Shown in pieces: positions 17,856 to 25,007 of a DNA stretch of 64,000 nt (within the stretch, counting starts at the first letter, position 1; each line of letters starts with the position of its first letter). The position numbers were made by a program, and so were the translations under genes. The notes beneath the pieces are model-generated. The model saw only the letters and a program-made list of their open reading frames with translations. It was not told the origin of the DNA and did no database searches. The stretch is from JASLDZ01 sp964244065. GTDB taxonomy: Bacteria; Pseudomonadota; Alphaproteobacteria; Caulobacterales; Caulobacteraceae. Location: contig CAXTHH010000002.1 of the NCBI GenBank assembly GCA_964244065.1, forward strand, positions 372,001 to 436,000, in the 5' to 3' direction.

Positions 17856-18689
17856 CTAACTGACATCCGGCTCCGGCGCGCGCCACACGCGCACCTGGAA
17901 GCCGCCGTCGTCCTCCGCGTCCACCAGCGCGAAGCCCGCCCGCTCGCCCAGGCGCGCCGGCGCCTCGCCCAGCGGGAAGAAGACGTGGAAGCGGGTGAAG
18001 GCGAAGCGGTGGCTGTAGCAGGGGCTGGCGTGGGCCATCCGCGCGCCCGGCTTCAGGTTCGTCCCGAAGTCGCGGAAGGCGGCCACGGGGTCGAACAGGT
18101 GCTCGATCACGTTGTTGGAGAACAGGCCGTCGAAGCGGGCGGAGACCTCCGCGCGCGTGCGCACGACGAACGGGTGCTCGCCGGGGGCGTGGGGCTCGTA
18201 GCCCCACACGTCCCAGCCCTCCGCGCGCAGGCGGTCCACCGTGCCCGACCAGGCGCCCGAGCCCCAGTTCAGGTACACGCCGCCCCGCTCGGGCCTCAGC
18301 GCGTGGAACGCGCGGACCTCCTCCTCGGTGGAGTCGCCCTCGCTGTAGTGGGCGTAGAGCAGCCGGTAGTCGGCGGCCACCAGGGCGTCCGGCGTGTCCA
18401 GGTACTTGGCGGGGCCGAAGATGCAGCCGCAGCGGGGGCACTCCCGCCGTTCCAGCCGGCCGCCGCCGAAGGTGCAGCGGTCCACGTGCAGGGCGAAGCC
18501 GTCGGCCGGCCCCTCGTGCCCGCAGGCCAGGCAGCGCGGGCGGCCCGGGGCCGCGTGCGCATAGACGCGGTCCAGCGCGTCCCACACCGCCGGCACGGCC
18601 CATGCGCGCAGCGCCTGCTCGCGCGCCTCCAGCCGGGCGACCCGCGCCTCCAGCGCCGCCAGGCCGTCGCCCCCGGGCGCCTCGTCCAT
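17856..18689 (-). CDS. SAM-dependent methyltransferase with N-terminal CxxC pairs
   Basis: 277 residues (MDEAPGGDGLAALEARVARL). A short coiled-coil start is followed by RCLACGHEG and RRECPRCGCIFG, two C-x-x-C pairs about 35 residues apart that probably bind zinc. The methyltransferase part shows GVYLNWGSGAWSGTVDRLRA (motif I), WDVWGYEPHAPGEH (acidic end of strand 2) and FDGLFSNNVIEHLFDPVAAF (N-N-V-I-E-H, typical of class I sugar/lipid methyltransferases). It likely methylates a sugar in the surface polysaccharide. It is one base from the next minus-strand gene and 192 bp upstream of the exporter operon. Confidence 0.8.
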   Translation of the reverse strand: MDEAPGGDGLAALEARVARLEAREQALRAWAVPAVWDALDRVYAHAAPGRPRCLACGHEGPADGFALHVDRCTFGGGRLERRECPRCGCIFGPAKYLDTPDALVAADYRLLYAHYSEGDSTEEEVRAFHALRPERGGVYLNWGSGAWSGTVDRLRAEGWDVWGYEPHAPGEHPFVVRTRAEVSARFDGLFSNNVIEHLFDPVAAFRDFGTNLKPGARMAHASPCYSHRFAFTRFHVFFPLGEAPARLGERAGFALVDAEDDGGFQVRVWRAPEPDVS

Positions 18690-18690
18690 C

Positions 18691-19212
18691 TCAGGCCTTG
18701 AGGTCGGTGCAGCCGTAGGTGCGGGCCTGCTCCACCGCCACGCGCAGCTCGACCAGGCCGAAGCCGCGAGGGGCCGCGCGGCTGTTCGGGCGCACGTCCA
18801 CCCGCTCGGCGGCCTTGAGCTGCGACCACGGGATGATCACCCGCCCATTGCTGGGATTGCGGGTGTTGCTCGACAGGAGCGCCGCGCCGAGGCCCGCGGC
18901 CTCCGGCCCGACCTCGCCCGCGGAGCGGACGGCGCCGCCGTCCACGCGGAACAGGGCGTTGGCCGTGTCCACGCTCGGGCCAAACGAGAAGGTCACCACC
19001 CCGCCGGCGAACCGCGCGCCCCCGGCGTTCAGCTCGCAGCGGGTCGCGCCGGTGAAGGCGTCCCGGCGCAGCCGCAGTCTCCAGCCGCCCTCCAGGATGG
19101 TCTGCTCGTAGTCCCTCTTCGGCGGCCCGGGCTGGAAGGGGTTCAGCGCGTAGGGCGGCCGGGGAAGGTGCGGCAGGCCGAGCGCGAGCGCGAGGACGAG
19201 GGCGGCGGGCAT
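18691..19212 (-). CDS. Secreted hypothetical protein, 173 aa
   Basis: From the ATG at 19212: MPAALVLALALGLPHLPRPP, a short hydrophobic export signal, then a mainly beta-rich domain (GGWRLRLRRDAFTGATRCEL, GVVTFSFGPSVDTANALFRV, GFGLVELRVAVEQARTYGCT). Two cysteines, in TRCEL and YGCTD, could form a disulfide in the periplasm. No known family recognised. It is flanked by minus-strand genes with gaps of 1 and 5 bp, so it is cotranscribed with the hypothetical at 19218 and the methyltransferase at 17856. Confidence 0.7.
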   Translation of the reverse strand: MPAALVLALALGLPHLPRPPYALNPFQPGPPKRDYEQTILEGGWRLRLRRDAFTGATRCELNAGGARFAGGVVTFSFGPSVDTANALFRVDGGAVRSAGEVGPEAAGLGAALLSSNTRNPSNGRVIIPWSQLKAAERVDVRPNSRAAPRGFGLVELRVAVEQARTYGCTDLKA

Positions 19213-19217
19213 GGGCG

Positions 19218-19598
19218 TCAGTTCACCGTCGGCGAGGCCGGCGCGTCGGCCAGCTCCATGGCCAGGAGCTTGGAGACCCGGTCGGCCTTGTCCTCGGGGA
19301 AGATGAAGTGGATCCAGCCGAAGCCGGGGTGGCGCAGGATCAGCACGCGGCCCTGCGGCGCCTTGTAGGCGGGGGCGCGCCACGCGGGATCGACCACCGC
19401 CTGCACCACGCCCTCGGCGGGCTCCTCGGCGATCGAGCCCGGCGTCATCATGCGCACCATGCCGATCAGGTCGACCAGCTCCTGCGCCTCCTTGGCGGTC
19501 AGCGTCGCCTTCACGGGCTCGCCGCCGGCGTCGCCGGCCATCTCGAACGCGATGGAGCCGGAGCCGTCGGTGCCGGGATTGATCTGGAAGCGCGCCAT
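19218..19598 (-). CDS. Conserved hypothetical protein, 126 aa
   Basis: MARFQINPGTDGSGSIAFEM..., a soluble protein with no signal or membrane span. The middle (KATLTAKEAQELVDLIGMVR) is helical and the end (GRVLILRHPGFGWIHFIFPE) is beta-rich. I do not recognise the family. It is the first gene of a three-gene minus-strand run with the secreted protein and the methyltransferase, 5 bp upstream of the former. Confidence 0.7.
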   Translation of the reverse strand: MARFQINPGTDGSGSIAFEMAGDAGGEPVKATLTAKEAQELVDLIGMVRMMTPGSIAEEPAEGVVQAVVDPAWRAPAYKAPQGRVLILRHPGFGWIHFIFPEDKADRVSKLLAMELADAPASPTVN

Positions 19599-19683
19599 GT
19601 CCGTCCGTCCACCACTCTCGCGCGGCGAAAACGCGGCGCGGCGCGCTGCATAGCGGTTAGCGGCCGCGATGCGAAGCCGGGCG

Positions 19684-20721
19684 CTAGGTCCAGGCCCGGA
19701 AGTGCTTGCTCAGCTTCAGCCCCTGGCGCTGGTAGTGGCTGCCGTCGTGGCCGTAGATGCGCGACGGGCGCTCGGTCAGCGGCTCGAACACCAGCCGCGC
19801 CACGGTCTGGCCGTCCTCCAGCAGGAAGGGCGTCTCGTGGCTGCGCACCTCGAGCACGCCGCGGCTGCCGACCGCGTCCGCCTCCTCCGTGCCGAAGCCG
19901 GGATCGAAGAAGCCGGCGTAATGTACGCGGAACTCGCCGACGGAGGGGTCGATGGGGGTCATCTCCGCCGCCTCCATGGCGGGAATCTCCACTGGCTCCT
20001 TGCTGGCCAGGATGTAGAACTCGCCGGGGTCGAGCAGCAGCTCGCCGCGGCCCTCGCGATTGCGCTTGGGCTCCAGCGGCTGCCAGAAGTCGCGCGGGTC
20101 GTGGCCGTCCTCGTGGTCCAGGTCCACCACGCCCGCGTGCCGGCGCGCGCGGAAGCCGGCCACCTCGCCGGTCAGGTCCACGCCGCAGCTCACCGTGCGC
20201 AGCAGCGGCGGGCGGCCGCGCTTCAGGCGCAGCTGGTTCAGGCGCGTGCCCGTGCGCACCAGGATCGAGAAGGTCTGCGGCGCGATCTCCACGAAGGTGG
20301 GGCCGCGGTAGCCCTCCTCCACGTCGTCGAACAGGCGCGAGTGGTCGGTGAGCAGGCGCACGAACACGTCCACCCGGCCGGTGGAGCTCTTCGGGTTCGC
20401 GCGGGCCGAGATGCCGGGCGGCAGCGCCAGGCGTTCCTGCAGCTCGGCGATGTAGACGCAGCCGCGCTCCAGCACCGCCCCGCCGCCGCGCGAGAGGTCC
20501 AGCTCGTGCATCGCCACGTCGGCGATGCGCTCGCGCACCGTGCGGCCCGCCCCCGGCAGGAACGACGCCCGCACCCGCCAGCAGCGTACGCCCAGCCGCA
20601 GGTCCAGGCTGGCGGGCTGCACCTGGTCGTGCAGCCAGGGGCTCGGCGCGGCGATGGCGCCTTCGGCGCACAGCGCCTGGATGGACTGGAAGGGCAGGAT
20701 GCCCGGCGCGAGATCGCTCAT
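19684..20721 (-). CDS. dcd: 2'-Deoxycytidine 5'-triphosphate deaminase
   Basis: 345 residues, the long alphaproteobacterial form (about twice the E. coli Dcd length) made of two related trimeric-dUTPase-fold halves. Landmarks: WLHDQVQPASLDLRLGVRCW near residue 30, the catalytic-type motif SARANPKSSTGRVDVFVRLL around 105-125, and in the second half HYAGFFDPGFG and ETPFLLEDGQTVARLVFEPL. It deaminates dCTP to dUTP for thymidylate synthesis and limits dCTP. It is transcribed on the minus strand after the MsbA-like exporter, with a perfect palindrome between them, so it probably has its own promoter. Confidence 0.93.
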   Translation of the reverse strand: MSDLAPGILPFQSIQALCAEGAIAAPSPWLHDQVQPASLDLRLGVRCWRVRASFLPGAGRTVRERIADVAMHELDLSRGGGAVLERGCVYIAELQERLALPPGISARANPKSSTGRVDVFVRLLTDHSRLFDDVEEGYRGPTFVEIAPQTFSILVRTGTRLNQLRLKRGRPPLLRTVSCGVDLTGEVAGFRARRHAGVVDLDHEDGHDPRDFWQPLEPKRNREGRGELLLDPGEFYILASKEPVEIPAMEAAEMTPIDPSVGEFRVHYAGFFDPGFGTEEADAVGSRGVLEVRSHETPFLLEDGQTVARLVFEPLTERPSRIYGHDGSHYQRQGLKLSKHFRAWT

Positions 20722-20778
20722 GGGCGGCGGACCCTCGCGCGCGGCGAACCGGATGGCAAGCTGACCGTCATCGAGACC

Positions 20779-20827
20779 CCTTCCTTCCGTCGCCCTCGGA
20801 CCCGATCCGAGGGCGACGGAAGGAAGG
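20779..20827. repeat. Perfect 22-bp inverted repeat, REP-like or terminator
   Basis: Arms at 20779-20800 and 20806-20827 are perfect reverse complements around a 5-nt loop (CCCGA). The core CCGTCGCCCTCGG is shared with the repeats at 27781-27804 and 34114-34224, so this is a member of a dispersed palindromic family. It lies 6 bp past the stop of the ABC exporter gene (minus strand) and can fold as a terminator-like hairpin. Confidence 0.85.
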
Positions 20828-20832
20828 CGTGA

Positions 20833-22659
20833 CTACGCCGCCGCCTGCCCGAACTGGAGCTGCGCCAGGCGGGCGTAGAGGCCGCCGCGCGCCACCAGCT
20901 CGGCGTGGGTGCCCTGCTCGACCACGCGGCCGGCCTCCATCACCACGATGCGGTCGGCGCGCAGGACGGTGGCGAGCCGGTGGGCGATCACCAGGGTGGT
21001 CCGCCCCTCCATGGCCGTCTCCAGCGCGCGCTGCACGAGCCGCTCGCTCTCGGCGTCCAGCGCGCTGGTGGCCTCGTCGAGCAGCAGCACCGGGGCGTCG
21101 CGCACCAGGGCGCGGGCCACCGCCAGCCGCTGGCGCTGGCCGCCGGAGAGGGTGCGGCCGCGATCGCCGAGCGGCTCGGCCAGCCCGCCGGGCAGCGCCT
21201 CGACGAAGCCCAGCGCCTCGGCGGCCCTGGCGGCGGCGCGCACGTCGTCGTCGCCCGCCGTCTCGCGGCCGAAGCGGATGTTGTCGGCGGCGGAGCCGGA
21301 GAACAGCGAGGCGTCCTGCGCCACCAGCGCCAGCCGCGCTCGCACCTCGGCGGGGTCGGCCTCCCGCAGGTCCACCCCGTCGAGCCGCACGGCGCCCGCG
21401 TCCGGGTCGTAGAAGCGGAGCAGCAGGCGCAGCACGGTGGACTTGCCCGCGCCCGAGGGGCCGACGAGCGCCACCGTCTCCCCCGGCTCGACCTTGAGGT
21501 CGAAGCCGTCGAGCGCCGGCAGCTCGGGCCGCCCCGGATAGGCGAAGCGCACGCCTTCGAAGGCGATGCGGCCCTGCGCGGGCGTCGGCAGGGCGACGGG
21601 CTGGGCGGGGGCGGCGATGGTCGGGCGGCTCTCCAGGAGCTCGCCGATCCGCTGCATGGCGCCGGCCGCCTTCTGCACCTCGCCCCAGGTCTCGCCCAGG
21701 GCGCCCACCGCGCCGGCCGCCAGCACGGACAGGAACAGGAACTGCAGCAGCACCCCGCCGGTCATGTGCCCCTCGCGCACCTGCCAGGCGCCCAGCCACA
21801 GCACGCCGGCCACGCCGCAGAACACCAGCGTCATCACCAGCGCCGTCATGGCCGCGCGGGCCGACAGGCGCTTCAGGCTTGCGCCGAACGCGGCCTCCAC
21901 GGCGGCGGCGAAGCGGGCCGCGGCGGCGCGCTCGCGGCCGAAGGCCTGCACCGTCTCCAGCTGGTCCAGCGTCTCGCCCGCATAGCCTGCCGCGTCGGCG
22001 AAGGCGTCCTGCGCGGCGGTGGACAGGCGGCGCACGCGGCGGCCCACGATGAACAGCGGGGCCAGGATGAGGGGCACCAGCAGCAGCACCGCCAGGGTCA
22101 TGCGCAGGTTCACGACGCTCATCAGCGCCACCGCGCCGATCAGGGTCAGGATGTTGCGCGCGGCGATCGAGATGGTCACCCCCGCCACGTTCTCGACCAC
22201 CGCCACGTCCGTGGTCATGCGCGACAGCACCTCGCCGGTGCGCAGGTGCAGGAAGAAGGCGGGGTCCAGCGACAGCACGTGGGCGTAGAGGTCGCGCCGC
22301 AGGTCGGCGGTCACCCGCTCCCCCAGCCGGGTCACCAGGTAGAAGCGCAGGGCGGTGGCCAGGGCCAGCAGCACCGCCACCACCAGCGCGCCCTCGAACG
22401 CCGCCGTGGAGAAGCCGCGGTCGATCACCAGCCGCGCCGCGCCCGTCAGCGACAGGGTGGCCGCGGTGGAGCCCACCAGGAACACGCCCGCGGCCGCGGC
22501 CAGGCCGCCGTGGCGGCGCATGTAGGGGAACAGGCGGCGCAGCGGGCGCACGTCGCGGCTCTTGCCCCGGCCCTCGCCCGCCTTGCGCATGGAGGCGGCC
22601 AGCTCCGCGCCCGGCCCGGTGCGTCCGCGGAGGTCGGGGGCGGCGGCGGTGTCGGTCAA
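20833..22659 (-). CDS. ABC transporter, fused permease and ATPase (MsbA/subfamily B type)
   Basis: 608 residues. An N-terminal cytoplasmic tail is followed by six membrane spans (from GGLAAAAGVFLVGSTAATLS on), with the subfamily-B coupling segment FFLHLRTGEVLSRMTTDVAV. The ATPase has Walker A GPSGAGKST, signature LSGGQRQRLAVAR, Walker B VLLLDEATSALD and H-loop VIAHRLAT. It works as a homodimer exporting a lipid or hydrophobic compound; the substrate is not predictable. It is divergent from rpmE with 169 bp between the starts. Confidence 0.9.
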   Translation of the reverse strand: MTDTAAAPDLRGRTGPGAELAASMRKAGEGRGKSRDVRPLRRLFPYMRRHGGLAAAAGVFLVGSTAATLSLTGAARLVIDRGFSTAAFEGALVVAVLLALATALRFYLVTRLGERVTADLRRDLYAHVLSLDPAFFLHLRTGEVLSRMTTDVAVVENVAGVTISIAARNILTLIGAVALMSVVNLRMTLAVLLLVPLILAPLFIVGRRVRRLSTAAQDAFADAAGYAGETLDQLETVQAFGRERAAAARFAAAVEAAFGASLKRLSARAAMTALVMTLVFCGVAGVLWLGAWQVREGHMTGGVLLQFLFLSVLAAGAVGALGETWGEVQKAAGAMQRIGELLESRPTIAAPAQPVALPTPAQGRIAFEGVRFAYPGRPELPALDGFDLKVEPGETVALVGPSGAGKSTVLRLLLRFYDPDAGAVRLDGVDLREADPAEVRARLALVAQDASLFSGSAADNIRFGRETAGDDDVRAAARAAEALGFVEALPGGLAEPLGDRGRTLSGGQRQRLAVARALVRDAPVLLLDEATSALDAESERLVQRALETAMEGRTTLVIAHRLATVLRADRIVVMEAGRVVEQGTHAELVARGGLYARLAQLQFGQAAA

Positions 22660-22828
22660 GGCGGGGGACCCAGGCTCCAGAGGGCGGACGACGCCTTGCC
22701 TTGCGGCGGCGCCTTCGTGTAGAGGCGCTCGCTCCGCGCCCGCCCCGCACAGGCGGGCGTCACGCTTTTCACGCGCGCGCGCTCCCCAAGAACCGTCTCG
22801 GGGGCGTCCTCATCGGCCGGATCACCCC

Positions 22829-23053
22829 ATGAAGCAAGACGCCCACCCCGACTACCACTTCATCACCGTGACGATGACGGACGGGACCAGCTACCGCACC
22901 CGCTCCACCTACGGGAAGGAGGGCGCGACGCTGGCGCTCGACATCGATCCGCGCACCCACCCGGCCTGGACCGGCGGCGACCGCCAGATGATGGACCGCG
23001 GCGGCCGCGTCTCGCGCTTCAACAACAAGTTCGGCGGCTTCATCAAGAAGTAG
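22829..23053 (+). CDS. rpmE: 50S ribosomal protein L31
   Basis: 74 residues: MKQDAHPDYHFITVTMTDGT, then ALDIDPRTHPAWTGGDRQMM and DRGGRVSRFNNKFGGFIKK. This is the alphaproteobacterial L31 with the HPAWTG and GRVxxFNxxFG motifs and without the zinc-binding cysteines of the CxxC form. A hairpin with a T-run follows at 23098-23128. It is monocistronic and divergent from the ABC exporter. Confidence 0.95.
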   Translation: MKQDAHPDYHFITVTMTDGTSYRTRSTYGKEGATLALDIDPRTHPAWTGGDRQMMDRGGRVSRFNNKFGGFIKK

Positions 23054-23097
23054 CCGCGGCGCCGCCCGGCGACGGGCGGCGATGTGCGACGGGAAGA

Positions 23098-23128
23098 GCC
23101 GGCCGCGGAGACGCGGGCCGGCCTTTTT
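23098..23128 (+). terminator. Rho-independent terminator of rpmE
   Basis: Stem GCCGGCC (23098-23104) pairs with GGCCGGC (23116-23122) around an 11-nt loop and is followed by CTTTTT. It begins 45 bp after the L31 stop codon. Confidence 0.88.
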
Positions 23129-23445
23129 GCTGCGCTGGACGGACGCTGCGAGTACCGGGCGGCAGCCCTCCTCTGAGACGAGCGCACCTGCGGTGCGGGA
23201 GGGAGCCCTTCATCTCAGGGAGGCAGCTGAGCGGATCGGGAAAGCGAACTCAAGGACGCGCCTCCGGCGCGCCGCTCCGCGGCGACAGCTCTGCTGTCGT
23301 CCTTGACTTCGCTTTCCCGATCCGCGGCCCTGGCCTCCAAGAGATCAAGGGCTCACTCCCGCACGCGAGGTGCGGAGTTCGCAGGAGCAGCGCTGCCGCG
23401 CCTCTGAGGTGGCCAAAGGCGGGCGAGGCGAGGCGGAGTTTAAGC
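23129..23445. other. 317-bp gap between rpmE terminator and phoB 3' end, filled by a long palindrome
   Basis: No convincing gene. Most of the gap is the branched palindrome at 23161-23398. Both flanking genes converge on it, so any transcript of it would be read-through or come from its own promoter. Confidence 0.7.
23161..23398. repeat. Long near-palindrome with three abutting triloop hairpins at its centre
   Basis: The arms 23161-23258 and 23298-23398 are imperfect reverse complements over about 98 nt. The inner 28 bp (23231-23258 against 23298-23325) differ at one position only. The centre holds three back-to-back hairpins, each with a 3-nt loop: 23258-23270 (GCGCC/TCC/GGCGC), 23271-23283 (GCCGC/TCC/GCGGC) and 23284-23298 (GACAGC/TCT/GCTGTC). 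The whole can fold into a stem topped by a multi-way junction in DNA or RNA. Long intergenic palindromic repeats are known in alphaproteobacteria, so a dispersed repeat is likely; function unknown. Confidence 0.85.
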
Positions 23446-24150
23446 CTAAGCCTCCGCCCGCCCGTCCAGGTCCAGGCTGTAGCCCGCGGAGCGCACCGTG
23501 CGGATCGGATCGAGTTCGGCGTCGCGGTTTAGCGCCTTGCGCAGGCGGCCGATGTGCACGTCCACGGTGCGCACCTCCACATAGACGTCGGAGCCCCACA
23601 CGGCGTCCAGCAGCTGCTCGCGGCTGAACACGCGGCCGGGGTGCTGGATCAGGTGGTCCAGCAGGCGGAATTCCGTCGGGCCGAGGTGCACCTCGCGCTC
23701 GCCGCGCTTCACCCGGTGCGCTACGCGGTCGAGGATGATGTCGCCCTGGCGCACCCGGTCCTCGGCCAGGCCCGGCCGGATGCGGCGCAGCACGGCGCGG
23801 ATGCGCGCGGCCAGTTCCGCCATCGAGAATGGCTTGGTCAGGTAGTCGTCCGCACCCGTGTCGAGCCCGCGCACCCGGTCGCTCTCCTCGCCGCGGGCGG
23901 TGAGCATGATCACGGGCAGGTTGCGCGTCTCGCTCCGGGAGCGCAGGCGGCGGCAGACCTCCACGCCGGACACCTTGGGCAGCATCCAGTCGAGCACCAC
24001 GAGGTCGGGCAGGCGCTCGTCCACCTGCACCAGCGCCTCCTCGCCGTCGGCGGCCAAGCTGACCTGGTAGCCCTCCTTCTCGAGATTGTACTGGAGCAGG
24101 GTCGCCAGCGCGTCCTCGTCCTCCACCACCAGCACCGAGGGCTGCGCCAT
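23446..24150 (-). CDS. phoB: Phosphate regulon response regulator PhoB
   Basis: 234 residues from the ATG at 24150 (MAQPSVLVVEDEDALATLLQ). The receiver domain has the acidic pair E10/D11, phospho-acceptor D54 in LVVLDWMLPK and the lysine in DDYLTKPFSM. The C-terminal winged helix has EFRLLDHLIQHPGRVFSREQ and VDVHIGRLRKALNRD (recognition helix). Phosphorylated by PhoR, it binds Pho boxes and activates pst and phosphate-starvation genes. It follows phoU by 2 bp and is cotranscribed with it, probably under its own control through the Pho box at 24962-24989. Confidence 0.95.
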   Translation of the reverse strand: MAQPSVLVVEDEDALATLLQYNLEKEGYQVSLAADGEEALVQVDERLPDLVVLDWMLPKVSGVEVCRRLRSRSETRNLPVIMLTARGEESDRVRGLDTGADDYLTKPFSMAELAARIRAVLRRIRPGLAEDRVRQGDIILDRVAHRVKRGEREVHLGPTEFRLLDHLIQHPGRVFSREQLLDAVWGSDVYVEVRTVDVHIGRLRKALNRDAELDPIRTVRSAGYSLDLDGRAEA

Positions 24151-24152
24151 GC

Positions 24153-24872
24153 TCAGTCGTCCTGGCCGAGGGTGGTCGGGCGCAGGTCGACGTCCTGCCA
24201 CTTGGGCCGCTCGCCCTCGATCTCCTCGCCGGTGATCTCGTAGTGGATGATCTCGGCGATGTTCGTCGCGTGGTCGCCGATGCGCTCCAGGTTCTTTCCG
24301 ATGAACAGCAGGTGCGCGCAGCTGGCGATCGTGCGGGGGTCGCTCATCATGTAGGTGAGGAGCTCGCGGAACAGGGCGTTGTAGCTCTCGTCCACCTCCT
24401 CGTCGTGCGCCCACACCTCCATCGCGCCCGACAGGTCGCCGGCGGCGTAGGCGTCCAGCGCGTTGCGCAGGCGCTGGGCGACCATCTTGCCCATGCGCTC
24501 GATGGAGCGGCTGAGCGGGGCCACAGCCAGGTCCTCGGACACGGCCACGGCCCGCTTGGCGATGTTCTTGGCGAGATCGCCGGTGCGTTCCAGCGACAGG
24601 CTCATCTTCAGCGCGCCGACGGCGCGGCGCAGATCCTGCGCCACCGGCTGGCGCAGGGCGATGATGCGGATGGCCTTCTTCTCGATCTCGCGCTGCAGGT
24701 CGTCCAGGCGGATGTCGCGGCCGACGATGGTCTGGGCAAGGGGCACGTCGCGGCGGGCGAAGGCCGCCACCGCGTCCTCCACCTGCTGCTCGGCGAGGCC
24801 GCCCAGGCGCACCACCTCCGCCTTCAGGCCGGCGAGCTCGTCGCCGTAGAACTTCAGGGTGTGCTCACTCAT
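24153..24872 (-). CDS. phoU: Phosphate signalling complex protein PhoU
   Basis: 239 residues from the ATG at 24872 (MSEHTLKFYGDELAGLKAEV); upstream in-frame codons add a non-conserved stretch. Two three-helix repeats carry the metal-binding E/D-x-x-x-D motifs, seen as RDIRLDDLQREIEKKAIRII and MSLSLERTGDLAKNIAKRAV in the first half and HDEEVDESYNALFRELLTYM and IGKNLERIGDHATNIAEIIH in the second. PhoU links the Pst transporter to PhoR and keeps the regulon off when phosphate is plentiful. It lies between phoR and phoB. Confidence 0.95.
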   Translation of the reverse strand: MSEHTLKFYGDELAGLKAEVVRLGGLAEQQVEDAVAAFARRDVPLAQTIVGRDIRLDDLQREIEKKAIRIIALRQPVAQDLRRAVGALKMSLSLERTGDLAKNIAKRAVAVSEDLAVAPLSRSIERMGKMVAQRLRNALDAYAAGDLSGAMEVWAHDEEVDESYNALFRELLTYMMSDPRTIASCAHLLFIGKNLERIGDHATNIAEIIHYEITGEEIEGERPKWQDVDLRPTTLGQDD

Positions 24873-24961
24873 GGGAGAAACTCGGCGCACGGCGCGGAAC
24901 GGACCTGCGCCGGAAGGATAGCGCAACGCCCGCGCTCATGCCCGGACTCGGCTCCGGCATG

Positions 24962-24989
24962 ATGACGGAAGCGTGACGGTTTGATGACC
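24962..24989 (-). promoter_or_regulatory. Pho box with three direct repeats upstream of phoU-phoB
   Basis: On the minus strand the hexamers GGTCAT (24984-24989), CGTCAC (24973-24978) and CGTCAT (24962-24967) follow each other at exactly 11-bp spacing. This matches the PhoB-box design of 7-bp repeats with 4-bp spacers (C-T/C-GTCAT/C). It lies about 90 bp upstream of the phoU start, after the phoR stop codon, so phoU-phoB likely have a PhoB-activated internal promoter. Confidence 0.75.
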
Positions 24990-25007
24990 CTGGCCGGCGG
25001 GTGGAGC

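Noticed and set aside
15993..18701. 902-aa plus-strand open frame
   Set aside because: Antisense shadow of the type I exporter and the methyltransferase; His/Gly/Ala-rich translation typical of the complementary frame in high-GC DNA.
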